Of a stretch of 64,000 nt of DNA, positions 53,245-61,782 are shown piece after piece. The notes under the pieces were generated by a model. The model ran no database searches and was not told the DNA's origin. It saw nothing but the letters and a program-made list of their open reading frames with translations. How positions within the stretch are numbered: the stretch's first letter is position 1; each line of letters starts with the position of its first letter. Position numbers and translations under genes: made by a program. The stretch lies in the NCBI GenBank assembly GCA_903890485.1, contig CAITBM010000116.1, positions 179,983 to 243,982 on the forward strand. Reading direction: 5' to 3'. The DNA is from an uncultured Opitutaceae bacterium. Lineage in GTDB: Bacteria; Verrucomicrobiota; Verrucomicrobiia; Opitutales; Opitutaceae.

Positions 53245-54027
53245 CTACTTCTTGGCGGGAGCAGCGGGCTTGGCACCCGCGGCCGGGGCCGCGGCCTTCT
53301 TGTCTCCGGCGGCAGCGGCGGGCTTGGCGCCCGGAGCCGCCTTCGCGTCCCCAGGGGCGGCGGCCTTGGCGTCGCCCGCAGGGGCGGCGGCGCCATCGGC
53401 TGCAGGGGCCGCGGCTGCACCCTCGACAGGGGCGGCTGCGACGGTCTCGACGACCACTTCGGCGACGGGCTCGACGCAGGCGACGACGGGCTGGCCCTTG
53501 TCGTCAAGGAAGGTGACGCCCTTGACGGGCTTGATCTCGCCGACCTTGATCGTCTCACCGACCTTGAGCGGCGTGACGTCGATGTCGATGGCCTCGGGAA
53601 GGTCGCTCGGCAGGCAGCGCACGCGCAGCATGTGGGAAGCAATCTCGAGCACTCCGCTCTGGTTCTTCACGCCAAAGGACTCGCCGCTCACGCGGACGGG
53701 AACGCGGATCTCAAAGGTCTCGTCGGGCTTCACCTCGTGGAGGTCCACATGGAGGTAGCGGTCGGTGATCGGGTCGCGCTGGATCTCCTGGAGGAAGGAA
53801 AGGGCCTTCTCGGGCTTGTCCGGGCGGTTCAACTCGATCAGCAGCGAGCGGCCGGCAACCGACTTGAGCAACTTGGTGAATTCCGGCACCTCGATGGAGA
53901 GCTTCTCCGGGGCCGAGTGCTTCCCGTAAAGAATGGCGGGAATGCGGTTTACCTTGCGAAGGCGGCGCGATGCGCTCCGGCCTGTCTGGGCGCGCGTCTC
54001 GACTTTGAGTATGAGCAGATTTTTCAT
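53245..54027 (-). CDS. rplY: 50S ribosomal protein L25/Ctc with long Ala-rich tail
   Basis: 260 aa. The L25 5S-rRNA-binding domain (ETRAQTGRSASRRLRKVNRI and PAILYGK) is followed by the TL5/Ctc C-terminal domain (LRVRCLPSDLPEAIDIDVTP). The last 75 residues are almost only Ala, Pro, Gly, Lys and Asp (AAAPAGDAKAAAPGDAKAAP), a disordered tail not normal for L25. ATG 54027 (MKNLLILKVE) is the start; GGGGGAA before it can serve as the ribosome site. Confidence 0.93.
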   Translation of the reverse strand: MKNLLILKVETRAQTGRSASRRLRKVNRIPAILYGKHSAPEKLSIEVPEFTKLLKSVAGRSLLIELNRPDKPEKALSFLQEIQRDPITDRYLHVDLHEVKPDETFEIRVPVRVSGESFGVKNQSGVLEIASHMLRVRCLPSDLPEAIDIDVTPLKVGETIKVGEIKPVKGVTFLDDKGQPVVACVEPVAEVVVETVAAAPVEGAAAAPAADGAAAPAGDAKAAAPGDAKAAPGAKPAAAAGDKKAAAPAAGAKPAAPAKK

Positions 54028-54044
54028 GGTTTCGTTCCCCCATA

Positions 54045-54063
54045 ACCCCCGGGAATCGGGGGT
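54045..54063 (-). other. Hairpin just upstream of rplY
   Basis: 7-bp stem (54045-54051 with 54057-54063, 5-base loop), ending 18 bases before the rplY ATG and just before its GGGGGAA ribosome site. There is no T-run, so it is not a terminator; it could modulate rplY translation. Confidence 0.35.
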
Positions 54064-54121
54064 CTGGCGTAGTTGAAAGGGAAGATTAGAAAGGTCGGTC
54101 GACGGGAAATCAACCAAAACT

Positions 54122-54802
54122 TCAGTGCGCCCACTCAACCCTCGGGTTGTCCAATGCCTCTTCGGTAAAGGTCACAATATCATCGATCTCGCCCTGTTGG
54201 GGAACAACCTCGCGGCGCTTTAGGTTCGGAGGGTACCCGTCCGTGATCAGGTTTCGACCTATGTGGCGGGATCCGGAGGCGGTGATGCAGACAAAATCTC
54301 CCGGGCGAAGGACCACCACCTGGTCGGTTGGATTACTCACGATGACCTCGAGGCAGCCCAAGGCTCCTTGAAAGGGCTTAACTTGAAAGCTCTTGATGGA
54401 ACATCCTTTATAAAGAGTGCTGACCGATGGATGGGGCTTCTGGGGAACCGGTGCAGCAGATTTTGGGGCCGGCTTATTGGGTTCGGGAGCGGCCGGGGCC
54501 TCTGCCGGCGCAAGGTCGGGGTCAAAGGGCTTCATGACCAAGGAGTCACTGGCGCCGCTCGCGGCTACCTTAGGCGGAGAGGAAATGTGGGCGGAAGCAG
54601 GGAGGTCGTCCTTGGGAACCTTGATGAGGCCCTCGTCGGCCCGAACGACGATGCTCGTCCCTTCATCTTCGAGTACCCTCACATGGTGAAGCACGCGGCG
54701 GTCCAGAAGCTCAAGTTCAGTTTTCTCCGGCGCTTCCGACCCGAAGCAGAGCCCTCCCATTGTCAGGGCCATTATCCGCACGACGACTGCCCTCCTCCCC
54801 AT
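54122..54802 (-). CDS. Exported protein of unknown function (226 aa)
   Basis: I do not recognise the family. A basic start and hydrophobic stretch (VVVRIMALTMGGLCFGSEA) form a likely signal peptide. The mature protein begins ELELLDRRVLHHVRVLEDEG and IVVRADEGLIKVPKDDLPAS, a small beta-rich segment often seen in Verrucomicrobiota secreted proteins. A Pro/Ala-rich linker (about residues 95-125) is followed by a beta-rich C-terminal part (LEVIVSNPTDQVVVLRPGDF). The start may be the ATG at 54802 or one ten codons later. It sits upstream of rplY but is separated by about 95 bases and is divergent from the lactonase gene. Confidence 0.7.
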   Translation of the reverse strand: MGRRAVVVRIMALTMGGLCFGSEAPEKTELELLDRRVLHHVRVLEDEGTSIVVRADEGLIKVPKDDLPASAHISSPPKVAASGASDSLVMKPFDPDLAPAEAPAAPEPNKPAPKSAAPVPQKPHPSVSTLYKGCSIKSFQVKPFQGALGCLEVIVSNPTDQVVVLRPGDFVCITASGSRHIGRNLITDGYPPNLKRREVVPQQGEIDDIVTFTEEALDNPRVEWAH

Positions 54803-54894
54803 GCCGGGAGAACCTATCTCGGGGTCCCGGGCCCGCGCAAGGCGTTTGGGTTTTGACTCGCAAGGACCCGCCAGGGGGGCAATTTCTGCGCCTC

Positions 54895-56043
54895 ATGAAC
54901 CCCACCCTTGCGGCATTTGGCGTCGGAGCGGCTCTCGGACTGGCCTCGGTGACCCAAGCGCAGGACTCCTCGTGCTGGGTGTACTTCGGGACCTCGGCCA
55001 CGGACCAGGCCCACCGGGGCCTCTACGTGGCGTCGCTTAACCAGGCGACCGGGGTGCTCACACCGGCGCTTCGGGCGAGCGACAAATCCAACTCCGTTTT
55101 CGTGGCGTTCTCGCCGGACAAGAAGCACCTGTACTCGCTCGCCGAGGTGTCCGGCAAAGGGGGGCACAAGTCCGAGGCGATAGAGACCTACGCCGTGAAC
55201 CCTGCGACCGGGCAACTCTCGATCGTTGGCGAACGTGTGGTGGACGGATCCGAGGCCTGCCACATCAGCGTCGACCCCTCGGGCAAATGCGTCCTAACGG
55301 CCAACTACGGCGGCCCCTACGTCGAGGTTTTCCCGATCCTGCCCGACTCCACGGTGGGCCCGCGCTCGTGCGTGGTCCAGCACTCGGGATCCGGTCCCGA
55401 CCACTCGCGCCAGCTCTCGGCCCACCCCCACTCCATCAACGTCGATCCCTCGGGCCGGTTCGCGATCGTGGCCGACCTGGGCCTCGACAAGGTGTTTGTG
55501 TACGCACTGGACGCGCAGATGGGAACCCTTTCCCCAAACGACCCGCCCTTTGCACGCGTAGCGCCCGGCGCCGGCCCCCGGCATTTCGCGTTTCACCCGG
55601 ACGGCAAGCATGCGTTCGTGATCAACGAGATGGCGGCCACCGTGACGGCCTTCACCTGGGACGGCGCAAAGGGAGTCCTTAGCCCCTACCAGACCCTCCC
55701 CATCCTCAGGTCCGACTATCGCGGATCGACCAACACTGCGGCGGAAGTGGTCGTCAGCAAGGACGGGAGGTTCGTCTACGGGTCCAACCGAGGAGACGAC
55801 AGCCTGGTCGTCCTCCGGTTCGATGCCCCCACCGGAGCCCTTTCCTTCGTCCAGCGCATGGGCGATGGGGTGAAAGTCCCCCGGAACTACGCGATCGACC
55901 CCTCCGGGAAATGGCTCGTGTGCGCCAATCTCACGGCAAACACCGCTACGGTTTACCGGATAGATGCCGATACAGGGAGTCTGGCCCTCACCGGCACCGT
56001 CGCGGTTCCGGAACCGCTTTGCGTGAGGTTCCTGCAGAGATAG
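54895..56043 (+). CDS. Lactonase-family beta-propeller protein (6-phosphogluconolactonase-like), exported
   Basis: 382 aa. A signal peptide (MNPTLAAFGVGAALGLASVT, cleaved after AQAQ) is followed by a seven-bladed propeller of the cytochrome-D1/lactonase_Pgl family: VYFGTSATDQAHRGLYVASL, SAHPHSINVDPSGRFAIVAD, GPRHFAFHPDGKHAFVINEM and GSNRGDDSLVVLRFD. Cytosolic Pgl hydrolyses 6-phosphogluconolactone, but an export signal argues for another sugar lactone substrate in the periplasm. ATG 54895 was chosen because the signal peptide starts there. No sugar metabolism genes are adjacent. Confidence 0.87.
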   Translation: MNPTLAAFGVGAALGLASVTQAQDSSCWVYFGTSATDQAHRGLYVASLNQATGVLTPALRASDKSNSVFVAFSPDKKHLYSLAEVSGKGGHKSEAIETYAVNPATGQLSIVGERVVDGSEACHISVDPSGKCVLTANYGGPYVEVFPILPDSTVGPRSCVVQHSGSGPDHSRQLSAHPHSINVDPSGRFAIVADLGLDKVFVYALDAQMGTLSPNDPPFARVAPGAGPRHFAFHPDGKHAFVINEMAATVTAFTWDGAKGVLSPYQTLPILRSDYRGSTNTAAEVVVSKDGRFVYGSNRGDDSLVVLRFDAPTGALSFVQRMGDGVKVPRNYAIDPSGKWLVCANLTANTATVYRIDADTGSLALTGTVAVPEPLCVRFLQR

Positions 56044-56136
56044 GGGCTATCCGGGGAACGCCAATTTATTCTTGCCCGTAGACCTTCACTGTCCGTACTA
56101 GAACCCTTCCAGCGCCTTCCAAGGCGCGATTTAGTT

Positions 56137-56211
<75 letters not shown>

Positions 56212-56221
<10 letters not shown>

Positions 56222-56516
56222 ATAACTTACGGGATAATTCCCCTCTGGGTAATTTTCCGTCTTGGCGTAGTCTTGGCAAATCTCGGGCCCTTAGAGGCAC
56301 TATTTGGGCTCAATTGTCGGGGGAGCACCCGGGGGGGGCGGTCTCGCGGGGCGATGGCTGGGGAATGGCTACCGATTCACTCCCGCTGAAAAAATTATTC
56401 AGAAAATTGGGAGGCCTTCGGTGTACGTTAAACGACGTTATTAAAGGTGGTGCCTTGGCGCGCGTTAGCGGTATAGACTCAGACTTCCCCAGAATCTGCT
56501 AACCAAGGCTAACCCC
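56212..56516. other. Intergenic region downstream of tRNA-Asn
   Basis: About 305 bases between the tRNA and a lipoprotein gene, with mixed composition (AT-rich stretches and a G-run near 56330). It presumably contains the promoter of the lipoprotein gene; no gene or strong terminator is seen. Confidence 0.5.
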
Positions 56517-57572
56517 GTGAGACTAAAGAAGAATCTTCCCGCACTATCCTTAGCCGCCGCATTCGCGCTGACTGGCTGTGTCGGCAATGTGAGCTATCCC
56601 ACTATCGAGCCCCTCACCTTCAAGCCGAGCGCAATGGCCCCGGCGGCTGCCGTGGAGGTTGATTCGCTGACTCCCACCTTTAAGTGGCGATGCCCTGATC
56701 CAACCGAGAAGGACGACCTAGCAATTTGGCGGCTTGCTCCTGACGGTTCCCCGGGCGAAACCTTCATTTTTAAGAGGAACATCGTAGGCGGTCAGTATAC
56801 GTTGGAAGAGCCGCTGACTCCTGGTGAAGAATACTTCTGGAGCGTGAAATTTGGCGGATCGTTCATTTGGGCTAAGGCAAACTACGTTGGAGTAAGCCCG
56901 CTCGGGGCGGCTTGGCAGAACGGACTGCCATTTAAGATTAAGGCCCCGTTGCATGGAGTTTCGAGCGCACCAAATGCAGCACCGGCTCCGAAACCAACTG
57001 TTGCGGTTTATGCAGCACCAGCACCAGTCGCGGCAGTAGCTCCGATAGCGGCCCCCGTTGCTTCAGAAAGCGCGACCCCCTCATCTATCGAGATAGCTAG
57101 CGTTCCAACGCCCGAAACCTATGCGGATTGGGAACCGTATATAGGCGGCTATTGGGTAGCAAAACTTCCCCCCGAAAGTGACGGCCTTCCCAAGGAAATG
57201 AGGCGGACCTATTCTTGGGCAAACAACAAGGAGGGCGTTATAATCAAAGGCGTTGACCTCAAAGGAGGAAAAATAACTTCCACCATGTCGGGTTTAACGG
57301 TCTGGAATGCGAATGAGCACAGGTTCCATTTCCAAGGCAGCTTCACCAACGGACTAATTTCGCAGAGTTCGATTGTGCGGGAAGGAGATAGCTTTGTCGG
57401 CGATATCACCCAAACCGCGAAAGACGGTACCGTTAACAAAGGCAAAGCTCGGATGAAGTTGATTAATCCTAATTTGATCTCTTACCAATTGTTTGAGCAA
57501 CGCTTTGGAGAATGGATTCAGGTGCTCGACCTCAATATGGAACGCCATTCCGTTTCAAACATCGTGCCCTAG
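56517..57572 (+). CDS. Lipoprotein of unknown function (351 aa)
   Basis: It starts with GTG and has a signal ending in the lipobox LTGC (Cys about 21). Residues about 45-150 look like a fibronectin-type or Ig-like domain (VDSLTPTFKWRCPDPTEKDD, EPLTPGEEYFWSVKFG). A Pro/Ala/Val linker of about 55 residues (APAPKPTVAVYAAPAPVAAV) leads to a C-terminal beta-rich domain (NEHRFHFQGSFTNGLISQSS, MKLINPNLISYQLFEQRFGE). AAGG lies 9 bases before the start. GC content is visibly below that of the housekeeping genes, consistent with an acquired gene. No family was recognised. Confidence 0.75.
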   Translation: MRLKKNLPALSLAAAFALTGCVGNVSYPTIEPLTFKPSAMAPAAAVEVDSLTPTFKWRCPDPTEKDDLAIWRLAPDGSPGETFIFKRNIVGGQYTLEEPLTPGEEYFWSVKFGGSFIWAKANYVGVSPLGAAWQNGLPFKIKAPLHGVSSAPNAAPAPKPTVAVYAAPAPVAAVAPIAAPVASESATPSSIEIASVPTPETYADWEPYIGGYWVAKLPPESDGLPKEMRRTYSWANNKEGVIIKGVDLKGGKITSTMSGLTVWNANEHRFHFQGSFTNGLISQSSIVREGDSFVGDITQTAKDGTVNKGKARMKLINPNLISYQLFEQRFGEWIQVLDLNMERHSVSNIVP

Positions 57573-57809
57573 CGGCACGGAATCGGTCCTAAGTGCCCCC
57601 AAAATCCGACTAAAAGAGAGCTGCCAGCGGTGGTACTCTCTCATCTCTGAAAGTAGCGGATCGTCGCAGATGCACGCCATAATTTTGCGTATTTGACGCT
57701 CCGAGACGCCGGGAAACTTCCGCATCAAAGCGCGTCGGCTCAGCCCGGTCACGTATTCCGAGCCGATTGCGAGCGCAGTTTCGACGGTCAGCGGCTTTTG
57801 CTTTGGCAT
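57555..57809 (-). CDS. Small HTH-like protein of unknown function
   Basis: 84 aa from ATG 57809 (MPKQKPLTVETALAIGSEYV). SRRALMRKFPGVSERQIRKI has the spacing of a helix-turn-helix, so DNA binding is plausible. It overlaps the 3' end of the convergent lipoprotein gene by 18 bases, and lies about 40 bases downstream of the truncated TOPRIM fragment on the same strand. It could be a small regulator or recombination accessory protein of a mobile element, or a spurious frame; function is not assigned. Confidence 0.45.
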   Translation of the reverse strand: MPKQKPLTVETALAIGSEYVTGLSRRALMRKFPGVSERQIRKIMACICDDPLLSEMREYHRWQLSFSRILGALRTDSVPLGHDV

Positions 57810-57850
57810 TCCTGCAACCTCCAATGGCGGGCGATAACCGGGCGCAACCC

Positions 57851-58150
57851 TTACAGAGCCGCAATTGAGCCCGGTGAATAGATTCCTTCGGGGCGGGCCT
57901 CGCCCGTTTTTTTGTGCGCTGTTACCGGCAACATCGGGAAACCCATAAACACCCGCTCGGGGTCCGGTTGCTCATCGTCTAGCAAGGTCGCATAGTCGGC
58001 TAGGTCTTTGCATGGAACCCCGGACGGCAACCGAATGCCGGCGAAGTCGAAGCCGTCCACAACGGAAGCCCCGGCCCCGTAAAGCTGATCCTTCCAACCG
58101 TTCGCGGCCTCCCTCCCCTTTCCACTTTCGTCCGAATGGAACGCTATGGG
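57851..58150 (-). pseudogene. 5'-truncated TOPRIM/primase-like fragment
   Basis: An open frame of 99 codons runs from 58150 to the stop at 57851. Its beginning, IAFHSDESGKGREAANGWKD, matches the second TOPRIM motif of phage and plasmid primases (consensus DxDxxG followed by an A-rich helix), and CKDLADYATLLDDE matches the following KDLND-like segment. The preceding codon is a TAA, and no start codon or upstream TOPRIM motif remains; the first Asp of the motif is replaced by His. This is probably the tail of a mobile-element primase. A GTG at 58060 gives the only apparent start. Confidence 0.6.
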
Positions 58151-58238
58151 TTATCCGCATTGGGCGATGACGCGCAAGCGGTAGTTTTCGACGGAGCGGT
58201 TAATCAACCTGATTACCCGGGACGTCTCCAAAGTCCGG

Positions 58239-59123
58239 GTGCACAGTGTCGACGGCGCACCGCTGGCTCCCACGCCCCGAACTTTTCCGGTGCTGTTGAT
58301 GCGTGGCGGCTCCTCGGCGCCCGTATGGAATTATACGACGCTAGCCGAAAATCTCGCGAGTTACGGTTACGTCGTCGTCGGATTCGATATCCCCTACCGC
58401 ACGAAAACCGTCGTTATGGCGAACGGAGCTGTCGCGACTCGCACCCCTGAAAACGATCCGGAACTAGCGGCTGAACGCCACGACGATGCCACCATTCAAC
58501 GACTGATCGACGCTTGGACTCGCGACCTGAGCCGCGCCACCGATCATCTGACGCGCCTGAACGTATCAGACTCGACGGGCCTCTTCACCGGACGGCTCGA
58601 TCTCGGCCGGGTAGGCGTCTTCGGTCACTCGTTCGGTGGCACCGCCGCCGCTCAGTTCTGCGTGAATGATCCACGATGTCGTGCCGGCGTAGACATCGAC
58701 GGCGGAATGTTTGGCAGCGCGGCAAATGCCTCGATCAGTCGACCCTTCATGTTCCTGCTCGGCGATCACCACCGGGAAGATGGTCCCCAATCGACCGCCA
58801 TCATGCACGATATCCGGGCGGTGTATGGCCGGCTTCCTGCGGCGACGAGGAAGCTCGTAACGATTCCGGGTGCGAACCACTTTTTTTTCAGCGACGACGG
58901 TGCATGGTTTAAAAGCCACCTCGTCATCGGTGTTCTGCGGCGCTTAGGAATGGTAGAGATCGACGGCCCGCGGCAGCTCGCCCTGACTGCAGGCAACCTT
59001 CGGTCATTTTTCGATGACGCTTTGCCTCCATCCGCTCCGCCGCCGCCGACTGCCGGCGACCGCGCCCGTCGTACTTCGCCACCTCCAAGGTCTCCACTTC
59101 CTCCAGGGATTTCATCCCCATAG
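58239..59123 (+). pseudogene. Alpha/beta hydrolase, probably N-terminally truncated
   Basis: 294 codons from a GTG. The hydrolase core has the oxyanion strand FPVLLMRGGSSAPVWNYTTL, nucleophile elbow VGVFGHSFGGTAAAQFC, acid region FMFLLGDHHREDG and catalytic His in IPGANHFFFSDDG, resembling platelet-activating-factor-acetylhydrolase-like or dienelactone-type enzymes. The same frame reads back as RLINLITRDVSKVRVHSVDG to a TAG at 58182-58184, and relatives usually have about 80 more N-terminal residues. No start codon with a ribosome site fits, so the gene is likely decayed, though the catalytic residues survive. The C-terminus is Pro/Ser/Arg-rich low complexity. Confidence 0.6.
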
Positions 59124-59673
59124 ATTTTCACGGCGCCGCTCGCTCCGCTACGTGGTCGGTCGTCGGACGGATACGCCTCGATGGACCGACCTGGGACTAG
59201 TTACTATGCTAGTCTCCAACCCTCGCAGGTGCGCAAGACGCGGGAAAAGTTCGATCACCAATAGGGAGTATTTGGCCGGGGCTTGCGCAGTCGGAAACCT
59301 GCATCCCGGAGGAATCGGTCTGCAGCCTGCCATGCAAAGCCCATCAATCCCGCTGTGTGCGTCCTGGAGCGCTTCCGGCAGCATCGGAGTGTAACCTGCT
59401 ACTGGAAAGCTGCTAGCCAATGAAGGTCAAATCGCTGGCCCCAGTCCGATCCTAGCCCGGCCGGCCATTATCAACAGAAACAGAAAGGGGGCTTCTCGAA
59501 CTGAGCGCTTCGGTCCAGTAGCGACGGCCTCCGAGACCGCCAAACTGAGGGTGAGCCCACCCAGGTGACTCTAAGAGCGCTGGAAACACGCCTTCCTAGC
59601 GGAGCTTCGACCGGAAACCTTTTGTCCCCCGCCTTGTAATATCCCTTTCGTAAAACTAACGTTCAGGGACCCC
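59124..59673. other. Intergenic region with degenerate tRNA-Asn copy
   Basis: About 550 bases without a recognisable gene. It contains the partial tRNA-Asn 3'-end copy (59432-59476). The last part should hold the promoter of the carboxylesterase gene. Confidence 0.5.
59432..59476 (+). repeat. Degenerate copy of the tRNA-Asn 3' end, candidate attR
   Basis: TCGCTGG, a 6-base insertion, then 25 bases matching the tRNA 3' end at 21 positions (TCCGATCCTAGCCCGG core and GCCATT) and a shared CAACA. It is not a tRNA: the 5' half is absent. Confidence 0.45.
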
Positions 59674-61248
59674 ATGACATCATTACTACCCCGTATTGCG
59701 CTCGCCCTTGTCCTCGCCGCGCCGGCATTCGGCGCGACGGCTCCGGTACCCGCTCCCGTTAACGTTGAGAACGGATGGCTCGAAGGCACGAAGGACGGAC
59801 AGCTGGACGTCTACCTTGGCATCCCCTTTGCAGCGCCCCCCGTGGGCCCATTGCGTTGGCGCCCGCCGGAACCGGCCGCGAACTGGACCGGTGTTCGGCC
59901 CGCCAAGGAGTTCGGAAACTCCCCCGTGCAGAAGCTGGAGGACTGGGAGGGGCCGCTGCACGTCAGCGAGGACTGTCTATATCTCAATGTCTGGAGCCCA
60001 GCAAAGTCCGCAAATGACAAGCTGCCGGTGATGGTCTGGATCTATGGCGGAGGTTTTGCGGGCGGATCGACGGCGATCCCGCAATACCACGGTGCGGCTT
60101 TGGCGCGGCACGGCGTCGTTGTCGTGAGCATCAACTACAGGGTCGGCGCGCTCGGTTTCCTCGCTATTCCCGAGCTAAGCTCCGAGTCCCCCCATCATAG
60201 TTCCGGCAATTACGGCCTGCTGGACCAGATAGCCGGCCTAAATTGGGTGCAGCGCAATATCGCCGCCTTCGGCGGAGACCCCAAAAAGGTGACGATCTTC
60301 GGCGAGTCAGCCGGCGGAGCCGCTGTCAATCTGCTCGCCGCCTCTCCGCTCTGCCACGGGCTCTTCCGAGGCGCCATCTCCGAGAGCGGCGGTTTCATGA
60401 ACCCGGCGCAGACCCTGGCTGCGGGCGAGGAGAACGGAATTCGCTTCGAGCGCGGACTCAGGGCCGGGTCATTGGAGGACCTCCGCAAACTTCCCGCTCA
60501 GCAAATACTCGACGCTTCGTCCCGACAGGGGCTCTTCTGGCCCGTGAACGACGGCTGGGTGATGCCCGGCGACCTCTACCAGGTTTACAAGGACGGCAGG
60601 CAGAACGACACGAACATCCTTGTCGGGCTGAACTCCGACGAAGGAGGCCTTTTCGGCGGCCCTCCGAATCCTGAGGCCTTTGTCGCAAACGTGAAGGCCC
60701 GCTTCGGTCCCTTTGCCGACAAGGTCCTGGCTGAGTATCCAGCTGGGGCCGACACCTGGCGGCAGTCCGGGATGGACCTGATGCGGGACTCCGCGTTCGG
60801 CTGGAGCACCTGGACCTGGGCACGCCTGCAGTCCCAGACAGGCAAGGGCCGCGTGTACATGTACTACTTCGACCACGTTCCGCCCCGCTCTCCGGTCCTT
60901 CCCTGGGCACGCGCCAAGGGCGCCGTTCATTCGGAGGAGGAGCCCTACGTCTTCGGCAATTACGACGAGAAGCTGACCTGGTCGGCCGAGGACCTGAAGC
61001 TAGGAAATGACGTGACGACCTACTGGACGAATTTCGTAAAGTTCGGGACCCCGGACGGTGGCGGACTGCCCGACTGGCCGAACTTCACCGACGCAGACTC
61101 GAAGGTCATGTACTTCACCGACAGTCCACACGTGGGCGGACTCCCTAACCGGGCAAAGCTCGAACTTTTAGATGCCGTCAACACCTGGCGCCGCACGCCT
61201 GAGGGTCAGGAATGGGCCAGGAAGAATGCACCTCCCGGGCCATTCTGA
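59674..61248 (+). CDS. Type-B carboxylesterase, exported
   Basis: 524-aa esterase of the COesterase family. A signal peptide (LLPRIALALVLAAPAFGATA) precedes VYLGIPFAAPPVGPLRWRPP, SEDCLYLNVWSP and the catalytic elbow FGESAGGAAVNLLAASPLCH. The Glu is in GLNSDEGGLFGGP and the His in KGAVHSEEEPYVFGN, so the triad is complete. AGGGA lies 4 bases before the ATG. The substrate is unknown; periplasmic de-esterification of plant or polysaccharide esters is one possibility. It lies just outside the candidate right att repeat. Confidence 0.92.
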   Translation: MTSLLPRIALALVLAAPAFGATAPVPAPVNVENGWLEGTKDGQLDVYLGIPFAAPPVGPLRWRPPEPAANWTGVRPAKEFGNSPVQKLEDWEGPLHVSEDCLYLNVWSPAKSANDKLPVMVWIYGGGFAGGSTAIPQYHGAALARHGVVVVSINYRVGALGFLAIPELSSESPHHSSGNYGLLDQIAGLNWVQRNIAAFGGDPKKVTIFGESAGGAAVNLLAASPLCHGLFRGAISESGGFMNPAQTLAAGEENGIRFERGLRAGSLEDLRKLPAQQILDASSRQGLFWPVNDGWVMPGDLYQVYKDGRQNDTNILVGLNSDEGGLFGGPPNPEAFVANVKARFGPFADKVLAEYPAGADTWRQSGMDLMRDSAFGWSTWTWARLQSQTGKGRVYMYYFDHVPPRSPVLPWARAKGAVHSEEEPYVFGNYDEKLTWSAEDLKLGNDVTTYWTNFVKFGTPDGGGLPDWPNFTDADSKVMYFTDSPHVGGLPNRAKLELLDAVNTWRRTPEGQEWARKNAPPGPF

Positions 61249-61782
61249 CTGGAATTTGGGTGCGGCACGCAGAGTCCCGAGAATCTCGAGCGATCTCCAT
61301 TCTTAAAACGAGGCACTCCTCCGATTGCTGCCTTTGTACCCCGAGTCCATCGATAGAACCCAACGAGCCAACCGAGGCATGATTTGGGCCAACATGCCAA
61401 AATTGAATGCGGTATGGCACAGCTTCTCGGCTACGAACCCTCTTAAGCTGGAGAGAAAATCACCTATATCAGACTGAACACTCCGATGCATTGGCCGCCT
61501 CGTGGCACTTGTCCCCGGTCAACCGCGAGAGCACCCGCCACCTCTTTCATCGGCGATGAGCCCGGGCTCCCATTTTTAGCCAATGACCTAGCCTGAAAGC
61601 GGTTTACCCAAGGAAGCCATGTTCAGCCACGACTCCTTCGGTTTCTTATTTCTGGATGCATCTGGCTGTATTCGAGATTTGATCGACGCACGGCGGTCCG
61701 CCGGATTCAATGAACCAATCCGGGACTGGCACTTTAGGAATCTGGCGCCCCCTGCCCCGGCGTCTAGCCTCTTTCCAGTAGA
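61249..61782. other. Intergenic region between carboxylesterase and TMTC-like gene
   Basis: About 530 bases with lower GC than the flanking genes. I see no recognisable gene, RNA or clear terminator. A 62-codon minus-strand frame (61303-61491) with a hydrophobic centre was not convincing. Confidence 0.4.

Noticed and set aside
57894..57913. Plus-strand hairpin CGGGC-CTC-GCCCG followed by seven T residues
   Set aside because: Only a 5-bp stem with a 3-base loop, about 320 bases past the nearest plus-strand gene, and explained by a Lys-Lys-Thr-Gly codon run in the TOPRIM fragment.
61303..61491. Short minus-strand frame possibly from a transposase
   Set aside because: 62 codons, no motif, no inverted repeats around it.
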